Positions 51,726-60,028 of a DNA stretch of 64,000 nt are shown piece by piece (position 1 is the stretch's first letter; every line of letters starts with the position of its first letter). Position numbers and translations under genes: made by a program. The DNA comes from SIG77 sp045589595 (GTDB taxonomy: Bacteria > Verrucomicrobiota > Lentisphaeria > Victivallales > UBA1829), in assembly GCA_045589595.1 (NCBI GenBank), contig JAZNPK010000002.1, positions 62,001 through 126,000 on the forward strand, given 5' to 3'. The notes beneath the pieces are model-generated. The model did no database searches. It was given only the letters and a program-made list of their open reading frames with translations, and was not told where the DNA came from.

Positions 51726-53734
51726 TTACACAGATGACACCACTTATGCTGTTGGCAAGACTTTTTGCCGTTTTGCCGGGCGCAATTCTGTTCGGTATCA
51801 AATTCGATCAGCCGCATGTGCTGATCATTGCTGTTGCACTGTTGATCTTTGCCCGTTTCCTGCCGGAACGGCCGTTCCTTCATTTCGTCGTCTGTGCCGC
51901 ATTGTTGTTTGTGCCGGATCTGTTTGTCGGGCTGGAGCCGGGGCGTTTCACGCTCGGCGATTCCATGTTCCGGGTGCATTATACGATCCCCGCGCTGCTG
52001 TATGCGGCGGCATCGGCGCTGTCCTTCCGGACCACGTTCCGCACGGTCATGACGGGGTGTACCTGTTCTGTTTTTGCCCTGCTGCTTCAGCCGGAAGTCG
52101 TGGCAAATCCCGCCATTGTGAATATGGTGATGCCTTTCAGCGGTCTGCTGGAAAAATATAACATTCTGTACCGGATCATGATCTTTCTGAACGGGATCGG
52201 AAATCTGCTCCTGCTGGCGGAATCCACCCGTTTGAGCAGACTGGTCTCCGGTGGAAGCAGCACAGCACGGTATCGGCATTTTCTGACAGCGGGCTTGTTT
52301 CTGCTGATCCCGGTCGCGGCATTGACATTCCGGGAGATCTACCGGGAAAATGCTCATCTGCTGCGCCGTCTGGAAGGGGAGATCCTCGCGCGCCGCGCAC
52401 GCAACCGCGCGATGCGTCAGTATCGGCAGGGACACGAAAGTGATATCAACCGTCCCTACCGGAGCAATCCGGATTTTGAACAGCGTATGCTGTATTATCT
52501 GCGTCCGGATCAGCCGGGCGGATGGCTGCCGGAGCGTCTGCGAGTCCGGTCTTTTCAGTTCTACCGCAAAGGCGTATGGCGCAATCCGCCGGAACGCGAT
52601 ACGCTTGATCTGGATATGATGGCGCAGACGGATACCGCGCTGACAACGCACATTTTTCTTATGCCGGATATGGGCGTACCTGACGCACAGAAGGACCGGA
52701 AATTCACCCTTTATCCGCTGATGAAACAGTTGTCCGGGCTGCTGCCTCTGTGCGGGGAGACCCGGACCATTGAGATGATCGCATCTTCCGCTCAAATGGC
52801 GCAGGATGGAACCGTTTCACCCTATAACTGGAATCAGGACGGCGGGATCACGCTGACCGTGCGGGGGCAGGATGACGCCATGCAGCGTCCGGCTGGAACA
52901 CCGCCGCAGATCTGCACTCATGTGCCGGAACGGCTCCGCCTCCAGTTGGGCGCCTATCTGGAATATCTCAAACTTTCCGGGACGGATCGCGAAAAAGCCA
53001 TGAAGATCGTGCAGTATCTTCAGAAGAATTTCCGGTACAGCACGGAGCCGCCGGAAAAACTGCCGCGCTGGGCTCCGCGGGATCCGGTTCTGCGTTTTCT
53101 GACTGTGACCCGGCGGGGACATTGTGAAGTGTTTGCGTCTGCCGCAGTTCTGCTGGCGCGTCAGGCAGGATTGCCGGCGCGGTATGTTACCGGATATCTT
53201 GTCAGACCGGAACGGAAACTGAACGATGATACCCTGTTTATTACCGGAGCGGATTCCCACGCGTGGACGGAGATCTATCTGCCCGATGAACAGCGCTGGA
53301 TCGCAGTCGATGCCACGCCCGCAGACGCGATCGGCATACAGAATATCTCCGTCGGCTGGATGCAGAAAATGCGTTTCCTGTTTGTGGATTGGCTGCTTGC
53401 TGTGCGCCGCGGCTATCCGCTGCGATTCCTTGCCGTGATCTATGACGCCGCCGCAGAACTGCCGCTGTGGATCTGGCTGTTCCTGCCGGTATCCGGTGCC
53501 GCGATCGTGTGGCTGATCCGGAAAAAACACAGGCGCGGACCGGGGAAACGCAAACGCACGGTGGAGATGCGCCGTCTGGAAAAGATCTTCCGCCGTCTGG
53601 AACGGCAGCACAACATCCGCCGGAAATCTTCCATGACTCTCCGGGAATGGGCGGAACTGCTGCCGCCGACCGATGGTTTGCCGGAACAGATCCGCCGTTA
53701 CGAAGAACTGCTGTTCGGCAGAAAAGACGGCTGA
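51722..53734 (+). CDS. Transglutaminase-like membrane protein
   Basis: The 670-residue protein has about six membrane helices in the first 200 residues and one more near the C-terminus. Between them is a transglutaminase core with the Cys-His-Asp triad in RRGHCEVFASAAVLLAR, GADSHAWTEIY and AVDATPADA. The start is GTG 51722, chosen because AGGAGGAGG ends seven bases upstream and GTGA overlaps the DUF58 stop; the frame's ATG 51734 is less likely. The family may modify or crosslink envelope proteins. Confidence 0.88.
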   Translation: MITQMTPLMLLARLFAVLPGAILFGIKFDQPHVLIIAVALLIFARFLPERPFLHFVVCAALLFVPDLFVGLEPGRFTLGDSMFRVHYTIPALLYAAASALSFRTTFRTVMTGCTCSVFALLLQPEVVANPAIVNMVMPFSGLLEKYNILYRIMIFLNGIGNLLLLAESTRLSRLVSGGSSTARYRHFLTAGLFLLIPVAALTFREIYRENAHLLRRLEGEILARRARNRAMRQYRQGHESDINRPYRSNPDFEQRMLYYLRPDQPGGWLPERLRVRSFQFYRKGVWRNPPERDTLDLDMMAQTDTALTTHIFLMPDMGVPDAQKDRKFTLYPLMKQLSGLLPLCGETRTIEMIASSAQMAQDGTVSPYNWNQDGGITLTVRGQDDAMQRPAGTPPQICTHVPERLRLQLGAYLEYLKLSGTDREKAMKIVQYLQKNFRYSTEPPEKLPRWAPRDPVLRFLTVTRRGHCEVFASAAVLLARQAGLPARYVTGYLVRPERKLNDDTLFITGADSHAWTEIYLPDEQRWIAVDATPADAIGIQNISVGWMQKMRFLFVDWLLAVRRGYPLRFLAVIYDAAAELPLWIWLFLPVSGAAIVWLIRKKHRRGPGKRKRTVEMRRLEKIFRRLERQHNIRRKSSMTLREWAELLPPTDGLPEQIRRYEELLFGRKDG

Positions 53735-53738
53735 ATTT

Positions 53739-56069
53739 TTACTTCGGTTTTGCAGTTTTCAGGGCGTCTGTAACTTTCCGGACGGCGTCCAGACGGACAG
53801 TCACTTCATCCAGATTCAACAGCAGATACCCCAGTTTTGTGGGCTTTTCAGATTTTTTGATCCCGCCGTTGGCAAGGTCAGGTTCGTAGTACACGGGTTT
53901 TCCGGGCGAACCGTTGAAGGACAGTGTCAGCTGCAGCGGCGCACCTGCTTTGGAATCGAGGGTGATCCGGACCCACCGGTAAAACATATCCTGGATCATA
54001 TCGCACGCAAAACGGAGCCGGTCATTGATCTTGTCGCCCCCGGTCACGGAATCGGTCAGGATCCCTTTCAGAACGCCGTTTCCGGCACCGGGCATGGAGT
54101 AGAGTTCACCGCCGGTGACAGCGACACCGTCCGGCGTGATGCTGAAGGGCAGTTTACCGGAGATCTTTCCCTGTCCGGCAAACTTGCCGAGACCGAGTGC
54201 TGTCAGGACTGCCGCCAGATCTGCCTGATCGCAGTTCAGTACATAACTGTTGCTGTTCAATGCCGGGGCAACGGTGAATTTTCCGCCGCACCAGTCGAAT
54301 ACCGCCTGTTCGATCACGAAGGCTGAACTGTTGTCCAGATGATATTTCCCCTGTCCGTTGCGGATTTCAATGTCTCCGGCTTTCAGTGAGGCGAAACGGA
54401 ACGATTGTCCCGGTGCGCTCTGTTTTGACGGATAGGCAGGTCGGATCAGGTCCAGTGTCAGTCCTTTGATCTCAGCCTCTGCCCGGGGCAGGGTGCAGAT
54501 CCCATCCGCCAGACGGAATCGCAATCCGTCCGCCGGAGACCATTGAACAGTGACCTTCCCATCCAGTGTTCCGTCCCGCAGCGGGGAGCCGGACGGCAGA
54601 AAGAAATGAAGCAGTTCCTTCCCGCCCTGTTTCAATTTCTGTTCCGGGAAATCCAGCGTGCAGCTGACCGCATTGCTGCCGGTCAGAGGCAGACGGGACT
54701 GTACCGTTCCGGAGAGACCGGAGAGATCAGCCTTTCCGGTAAGCGAGATGACATCGTCTTTGAACTGGACGGAGCCGGAGAGCTTTCCTGCATAAAGTCC
54801 TGCAACCGAAACAGATGACGCCTGGAACGAACCTTTTGCCGCGTCCTTGCCGGAAGTGAATTTTATCCCGGTGATCTCCACCGGAACGGGCGCGGATATT
54901 TCACATTTTCCATTGTCGAACGCAATACTGCGGATGGCGTCCGGTCCCGGCACAGAACGGTGAAGTCCGTCAGCCGTAATGGTACATTCCGGGATCGTGA
55001 AGAGGCTGTTTCCGATCCGGTACTGAAGATTTTTCAATGTGATGCCGGTGCTGTATTTCTGTCCGGCGGTATGCCTGATTTTGTACACTGTTTCTGCGGC
55101 TTTCAAGTCGCGCGTCTGCACATTTTTTGCCGTGACAACAAGTTCCTGCAGGATCAGTTCCTTCCGGGGCAGTTCCGGCAGAAGGATCGTCCGGAGGGCG
55201 GGGATGACATCTTTCCCGAAAACATACCGGGTCCGGTGGGGCGTCAGAATGATCATCCCGCTCCGGTCCAGTTCAAAACGGTTGCCGTTGATACTGCCGG
55301 AAAGTTTTCCGGTGGCACCGTTGTAATGCGCGGAGCCGTGATTGACGGTGTCGAGCCCGGGCGCGCCGGAAAGTTCGGAAATATCCTGAAAATCGAAGTC
55401 GGCTTCGCGGATCATATCGGGCATGACCTGTTTTGTTGTATCCAGCACCAGTTTGCGGAAGCGGAAAGACCACGGCAGCCCGGTGAACGGTGTTGCGGCG
55501 CGGCATCCGGTGAGCGTCAGCAGTCCGGTCGCGGTATCGAATTGCAGATCAGTTTCAATGGTCCGGGCATTGTCGGCGTACACGGCTCTGCCGCGGATCT
55601 GTTTGTTTTGTGCGGTGAATGTGCCGTTCAGATTGCCGGACAGAAAGCCGCCGGAAAAACTGACTTCCAGCGGCATTTCAGCGGAGGCGGTCCGGAGAAA
55701 CTTCGCCATTTCCGGCAGCATTTCTTCTGTGATGTTTCCGGAAACTGTGAGTTTGCGGCATTTTGTTCCGGGATCGATGACCCGGCTGAGTTGTACGGAA
55801 AGATTCTTATCCGTCCGGCAGTACACCGTATTTTCCGTGACGCCGCTGATGGTCAGCTTTGTTCCGAGTTTCCGGTTGATATCTGCCGTAAGTTCTTCCA
55901 CATTCCGCTGCTCCATTGCATCGGGGATCAGGGCGAAAGCGAGACCGGCACATGCGATCACTGCCGCCAGAAGGGGCAGGACCGTTCTGAAAAAGATCTG
56001 TTTGCCGGATGACACGGCGGAACCGTCCGGCGTCTGCGGAATTTCTTCTTTTCTGTTCTTTTTGCTCAT
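53739..56069 (-). CDS. YdbH/AsmA-like large envelope protein
   Basis: The 776-residue protein has one N-terminal membrane helix (FFRTVLPLLAAVIACAGLAFAL) and a very long beta-rich periplasmic part. The segment QGKISGKLPFSITPDGVAVTGGELY near the C-terminus is like the YdbH GxLP block. YdbH, TamB and YhdP bridge the two membranes for phospholipid transport in E. coli. Its ATG overlaps the formyltransferase stop as ATGA. The assignment is by pattern only. Confidence 0.75.
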   Translation of the reverse strand: MSKKNRKEEIPQTPDGSAVSSGKQIFFRTVLPLLAAVIACAGLAFALIPDAMEQRNVEELTADINRKLGTKLTISGVTENTVYCRTDKNLSVQLSRVIDPGTKCRKLTVSGNITEEMLPEMAKFLRTASAEMPLEVSFSGGFLSGNLNGTFTAQNKQIRGRAVYADNARTIETDLQFDTATGLLTLTGCRAATPFTGLPWSFRFRKLVLDTTKQVMPDMIREADFDFQDISELSGAPGLDTVNHGSAHYNGATGKLSGSINGNRFELDRSGMIILTPHRTRYVFGKDVIPALRTILLPELPRKELILQELVVTAKNVQTRDLKAAETVYKIRHTAGQKYSTGITLKNLQYRIGNSLFTIPECTITADGLHRSVPGPDAIRSIAFDNGKCEISAPVPVEITGIKFTSGKDAAKGSFQASSVSVAGLYAGKLSGSVQFKDDVISLTGKADLSGLSGTVQSRLPLTGSNAVSCTLDFPEQKLKQGGKELLHFFLPSGSPLRDGTLDGKVTVQWSPADGLRFRLADGICTLPRAEAEIKGLTLDLIRPAYPSKQSAPGQSFRFASLKAGDIEIRNGQGKYHLDNSSAFVIEQAVFDWCGGKFTVAPALNSNSYVLNCDQADLAAVLTALGLGKFAGQGKISGKLPFSITPDGVAVTGGELYSMPGAGNGVLKGILTDSVTGGDKINDRLRFACDMIQDMFYRWVRITLDSKAGAPLQLTLSFNGSPGKPVYYEPDLANGGIKKSEKPTKLGYLLLNLDEVTVRLDAVRKVTDALKTAKPK

Positions 56070-56944
56070 TGAATGACCTTTCTGGAGCCATCGGGCGAAA
56101 ACTCGACCGTTGTAACAGGTTCGCCCCGATAGTAAAGGGTTCCGTTTTCATCGTCGAAGGCGTAAAAACCTGCGGCGAAATCATCGATCACCGGCGGAAA
56201 AACGATCCAGTCTCCGTTTTTTTTCAGTTTATGCTGATATGTTGATGCAACTGTATTGAGACCGTCGCCTTTGTATTCGCTCCGGGGTTTTCCCTGTCGG
56301 TTTGCTTTACAGACTGCCACGGTCTGCTCCAATGTTTCATCCCAGACGACCGGCATGGGGGCGGATACGCCGAGCAGGGCGCCGGAATCCATTTCTTTTG
56401 CACCGGCTGAGACCGGCTGGACCACGATCACGCTGCTGCGGAGACTGGGCAGATGCCGGAGCAGTGCTTCTTCCACGGGGATGGTGTGGAGTCCGACCAG
56501 AACGCGTTTGCCGTTTTCAGTCGTGGTCAGGTCTCCGGGGTGGACATTCAGACAGGGGAAATCTTCCACGATATTGCACAGCGGGACGAACCCGGCGAAT
56601 ATTGCAAAATCGATTTTGAAGGGGGCAAGCTGTTTTCGCAGTTCATCGGTCCAGAGTTTCCGGACAGCCAGTCCCTGTTCCGAGCGCATGGATGTGGTTT
56701 TCAAGCCGTGCGCATGATAAAATTCCCGGATGTCCAGCAGAATCAGGGGAAGACCGTACTCTTCTGCCAGACGGGGCGCGGCAGAATCGTTCCGGTCCGT
56801 TACGATAACGGCAGGCGTCCATGCCGGAGCCGTCTTCTGCCGGTGAAGTGCCAGTATGTGAGCGGCATTGCTGCCGGTCCCGCTGAGAAAAATCGCGGTC
56901 CGGAAGGGCAAAGCATCATTTTTTTTCAGAAAATTCCGTAACAT
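56066..56944 (-). CDS. Formyltransferase-like protein with C-terminal extension (PurN-like)
   Basis: Residues about 10-200 resemble GAR transformylase PurN: FLSGTGSNAAHIL, VTDRNDSAA, the catalytic NVHPGDL (N-x-H) and EMDSGAL (Asp). The last 80 residues form an extra domain ending in a beta hairpin-rich segment. PurN moves a formyl group from formyl-THF in purine synthesis. The extension and the partner gene (YdbH-like) suggest it may not be the housekeeping PurN. Confidence 0.75.
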   Translation of the reverse strand: MLRNFLKKNDALPFRTAIFLSGTGSNAAHILALHRQKTAPAWTPAVIVTDRNDSAAPRLAEEYGLPLILLDIREFYHAHGLKTTSMRSEQGLAVRKLWTDELRKQLAPFKIDFAIFAGFVPLCNIVEDFPCLNVHPGDLTTTENGKRVLVGLHTIPVEEALLRHLPSLRSSVIVVQPVSAGAKEMDSGALLGVSAPMPVVWDETLEQTVAVCKANRQGKPRSEYKGDGLNTVASTYQHKLKKNGDWIVFPPVIDDFAAGFYAFDDENGTLYYRGEPVTTVEFSPDGSRKVIQ

Positions 56945-56958
56945 CTTTCATCTTTCAT

Positions 56959-56986
56959 TTGAAATTTTCAAGTTTCGTTATAAAAT
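56959..56986 (+). promoter_or_regulatory. Promoter of the Lys/Ala-repeat protein operon
   Basis: TTGAAA (56959-56964), 16-base spacer, TAAAAT (56981-56986), about 79 bp before ATG 57065. The minus-strand gene has a TTGCCA/TATTTT pair in the same gap. Confidence 0.5.
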
Positions 56987-57064
56987 ATATAGTGTTTTCC
57001 ATTTGGCAAGCGCAAAAACGAAAAAAAACGGATTTTTGAAATAAAAACACAGGAGAAACATCGT

Positions 57065-58024
57065 ATGAAGTACGCAAAAACCATCCTTATCGCAACATTT
57101 GCCGCAGGCGCGGTCTTCACCGTATCCGCCCAGAAAAAACTCGCTCCCGTCCTCGATGACGGTGGAAAAACTGCTGACGTGAAAGCGGTTGCCGTTGAAC
57201 CGGTCAAGGCTGACGTCAAGAAAGTTGAAGCGAAGAAGGCTGACGTGAAAGCCGCCGCAAAGAAAGTGGAAGCGAAGAAGGCAGACGTGAAAGCCGCCGC
57301 AAAGAAAGTGGAAGAGAAGAAGGCTGACGCGAAAGCCGCCGCAAAGAAAGTGGAAGCGAAGAAGGCTGAAGTGAAAGAAGCCAAGCCCGTTCCCCCGCCG
57401 GTCCCCGTTGTTGCAGAAGAAGGTAAGATCGTTGTGGAAACGGCTGCCCCCGTTGCCGCCGCTGCTGATGCTGAAAAAGAAACCAAGCCGGTCGTTTACA
57501 AGACCAGCAAACTGATCCGTCGCGTGATCGTCACTGCCAATTCGGATATTTCCAATGCGCTTGTGGAGTCTCTCCGCAAAGATATGAAGATCCCCTACAT
57601 CATGATCATCGACGGCAAAGATCAGCCGGATGCCGCCACCCGCGTTGCATTCTTCCCCCCGCGTGCGGAAGAACCCCTGATGCTCACCGCGAAAGATCTT
57701 TCCAAACTTCTGGCATATCTGCGTCCGGAAGATGTGATCTTTCTGGGCAGTGCCGATCTGCTGCCGGACTTCTATACCAAGGCAGTGACCGGCAGGACCC
57801 GCGTTCTCCGCGTCAATGACAGCGACTGGACCAAGAATGCGTACAAGCTCTCCCACATTCTGAATTCTGCCAAACCTGCAAAGGCTTATCAGGATCACAT
57901 TGCCCGCCGCAAAGCGGAACAGGAAAAACGTCAGGCGGCTTATGATGCCGCGGTGAAAGCTGCGCAGGATGCCGATGCAAAGGCGCGGCAGCTGGAAGGC
58001 GAACTCATCAAATCCGTAAAGTGA
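57065..58024 (+). CDS. Exported Lys/Ala-repeat protein
   Basis: The 319-residue protein has a signal peptide (ILIATFAAGAVFTVSAQ). It contains four tandem 14-residue units of KKVEAKKADVKAAA type between residues 52 and 107 (TolA-like helical stalk), a proline segment, a compact domain around residues 145-260 and a second Lys/Ala/Gln-rich helical tail. The domain is not recognised. It is the first gene of the ABC operon and lies 10 bp before the permease gene. Confidence 0.75.
   Translation: MKYAKTILIATFAAGAVFTVSAQKKLAPVLDDGGKTADVKAVAVEPVKADVKKVEAKKADVKAAAKKVEAKKADVKAAAKKVEEKKADAKAAAKKVEAKKAEVKEAKPVPPPVPVVAEEGKIVVETAAPVAAAADAEKETKPVVYKTSKLIRRVIVTANSDISNALVESLRKDMKIPYIMIIDGKDQPDAATRVAFFPPRAEEPLMLTAKDLSKLLAYLRPEDVIFLGSADLLPDFYTKAVTGRTRVLRVNDSDWTKNAYKLSHILNSAKPAKAYQDHIARRKAEQEKRQAAYDAAVKAAQDADAKARQLEGELIKSVK
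57218..57385 (+). repeat. Four tandem 42-bp coding repeats
   Basis: Four in-frame units of 42 bp (57218-57259, 57260-57301, 57302-57343, 57344-57385) encode the KKVEAKKADVKAAA-type helix. Units 1-3 differ by only a few bases; unit 4 diverges at its 3' end. Copy number probably varies between strains. Confidence 0.9.
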
Positions 58025-58034
58025 TGTTATTGCC

Positions 58035-59024
58035 GTGTTGTTGTTTTTTCAGTTGACACGCAATACATTCCGGGAATGTCTGCGGGAACCGGTCTTTTTT
58101 CTGACCATTGCAGCTGCGCTGCTGGTGATCGGTTCCCTGCCGGCTGTGACTCTTTTTGTGTTCAGCCGTCAGCTTTACATGATCCTGGATAATGCTCTGG
58201 CGCTGACGCTCCTACTCGGTTTTGTGGCGGCGGCGCTCTGTGCCACCAGATGTATCCGGCGCGAAATGATGAACGGGACTGTTCTGCTGCTGTTGTCCAA
58301 GCCGGTCCCCCGTTTTGCTTATATCACGGCAAAGATCCTGGGCATCAATGGTGCCATGGCGGTTTTTGCTGTGATCTGCTGTTCGGCTACAATGATCGCG
58401 GCACTGGTGGCGTTGAATCCCTTTCACATCGACCGGACTGCGTTGTTGCTTTATTTTCTGGTGTTTGGCGGGAGTGCGGCGTTCGGGGCGGTCCGGAACT
58501 ATCTCTCGCAGGTATCTTTTGCCGCCAATACGATCCTTGCGCTGCTGTTCTCGCTGCCGGTCCTTGCCGGAGTTTGTTACGGCAAGGCAAATGCAACGCT
58601 TACGGTCAACGATGAACTTTCCGCGATGGCATCGTTTCTGCCGTTTGCAAAGTTGTTTCCGGCATTGCTGCTGATCGTGCTTGCCGTTCTGCTGATCGCC
58701 ACGATCTCTGCCGCATTTGCCACGCGTTTTTCATTCCTCACCAATCTGTTTTTGTGTCTGGGAGTTTTTCTCGCCGGACTTGTTTCCGGTCCGCTGATGA
58801 ACCGCATTGCCGGGGTGGACTCTTTTGCCGCCGCGATCGTCGGTCTGCTGATTCCTGACTGGCAGCGGTTCTGGATGTCGAGTGCTTTGTCAACAGAAGC
58901 TGTGATCCCTGCCTCTTATGTGGGGTGGAGTGTGCTGTATGTTGCGGTGTACGGGATCGTGTGGACCCTCTGGGCGGCGGCATTGTTTCAAAATTCTGAA
59001 CTGGCAAAGGATTCCCGGGTATGA
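58035..59024 (+). CDS. ABC-2 type permease
   Basis: The 329-residue membrane protein has about seven helices, with the cytoplasmic ATPase-contact region RRCIRREMMNGTVLLLLSKPVPR typical of Gld/Nos-type exporters. The start is taken as GTG 58035 (TTG 58038 is possible); no ATG is in frame near it. It overlaps the ATPase gene by ATGA. Confidence 0.82.
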   Translation: MLLFFQLTRNTFRECLREPVFFLTIAAALLVIGSLPAVTLFVFSRQLYMILDNALALTLLLGFVAAALCATRCIRREMMNGTVLLLLSKPVPRFAYITAKILGINGAMAVFAVICCSATMIAALVALNPFHIDRTALLLYFLVFGGSAAFGAVRNYLSQVSFAANTILALLFSLPVLAGVCYGKANATLTVNDELSAMASFLPFAKLFPALLLIVLAVLLIATISAAFATRFSFLTNLFLCLGVFLAGLVSGPLMNRIAGVDSFAAAIVGLLIPDWQRFWMSSALSTEAVIPASYVGWSVLYVAVYGIVWTLWAAALFQNSELAKDSRV

Positions 59025-60028
59025 TATCTGCACGGCATCTTTACAAAAAATACGGAAAGCGTACTGTCGTTTCGGATGTTACCCTGCATGTGAAAAAAGG
59101 GGAAGTCCTGGGCTTTATCGGTCCCAACGGTGCGGGAAAATCCACAACCATCAAGATCCTCAGCGGTGTGCTGCCGGTCTATGATGGGGCGGTGGAGATC
59201 GGCGGTTTCGATCTGACGGAACAGCCGCAGAAAGCAAAAAGTCTTGTGGGCTATCTCCCGGAAAATGCGCCGCTGCCCCCCAATATGACGGTGCGTGCAT
59301 TTCTTGATTATGTCGCAGCGATGCGGGGCATCAGGGGCGCGGAACGGGCAAATGCCATTGCCGGAGCCGTGAGCCGCTGTGCGCTGACCGAAGTGCTGAA
59401 CGAGGAGATCGAATCTCTTTCCAAAGGTTACAAACGCCGTGTCTGCTTTGCACAGGCGATCATTCACGATCCGGCTGTCCTGATGATGGACGAACCGACG
59501 GATGGGCTTGATCCCAACCAGAAGCGGGAGATCCGGAATCTGATCCAGCTGCTCCGCCGGGATACTGCCGTGATCATTTCCACGCATATTCTGGAAGAAG
59601 TCCGTTCCGTCTGTTCCAGAGTTCTGCTCCTTGCCGGTGGGAAGACGGTCTTTGACGGACCTACGGAAGAATTTACCGCACTGGAACGCGCCGCATCCGG
59701 ATGCGCTTTTGAATTTGAACGCAATGTCCTGCCCGAAGTCGCAGCCTTGATGCGCAGCCATTTCCCCGGGGTGGGACGCCTGGACGGAAACAGATTTATT
59801 GTCCCTGCCGGACACCGGGAAATGGACGGGATCCGCAAGTTGTTGTTCGACAACGGGATATGTGTTCTTGCAGAGCAGGAAGTACCCGCAACACTGGACG
59901 ACGTTTTTGCCGCGCTGACAGCCTCTGCTGCGGAGCAGACGGCAGACGCAGCTGTTCCTCCCCCGGCGGACGCACCTGCGGCTTCTCCTGCCGCCGGAAC
60001 AGAAGGAGCAGATGACGATGATGACTGA
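59021..60028 (+). CDS. ABC transporter ATPase (GldA/NatA-like)
   Basis: The 335-residue ATPase has Walker A GPNGAGKSTT, signature LSKGYKRR, Walker B VLMMDEPTDGLD and the H-loop STHILEE. The C-terminus has an Ala/Pro-rich tail. It powers the two permeases encoded by the flanking genes. The next gene starts inside its end. Confidence 0.9.
   Translation: MISARHLYKKYGKRTVVSDVTLHVKKGEVLGFIGPNGAGKSTTIKILSGVLPVYDGAVEIGGFDLTEQPQKAKSLVGYLPENAPLPPNMTVRAFLDYVAAMRGIRGAERANAIAGAVSRCALTEVLNEEIESLSKGYKRRVCFAQAIIHDPAVLMMDEPTDGLDPNQKREIRNLIQLLRRDTAVIISTHILEEVRSVCSRVLLLAGGKTVFDGPTEEFTALERAASGCAFEFERNVLPEVAALMRSHFPGVGRLDGNRFIVPAGHREMDGIRKLLFDNGICVLAEQEVPATLDDVFAALTASAAEQTADAAVPPPADAPAASPAAGTEGADDDDD

Noticed and set aside
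57218..57385. 42-bp repeats as a CRISPR array
   Set aside because: There are no spacers; the units are contiguous and in frame in a coding sequence.
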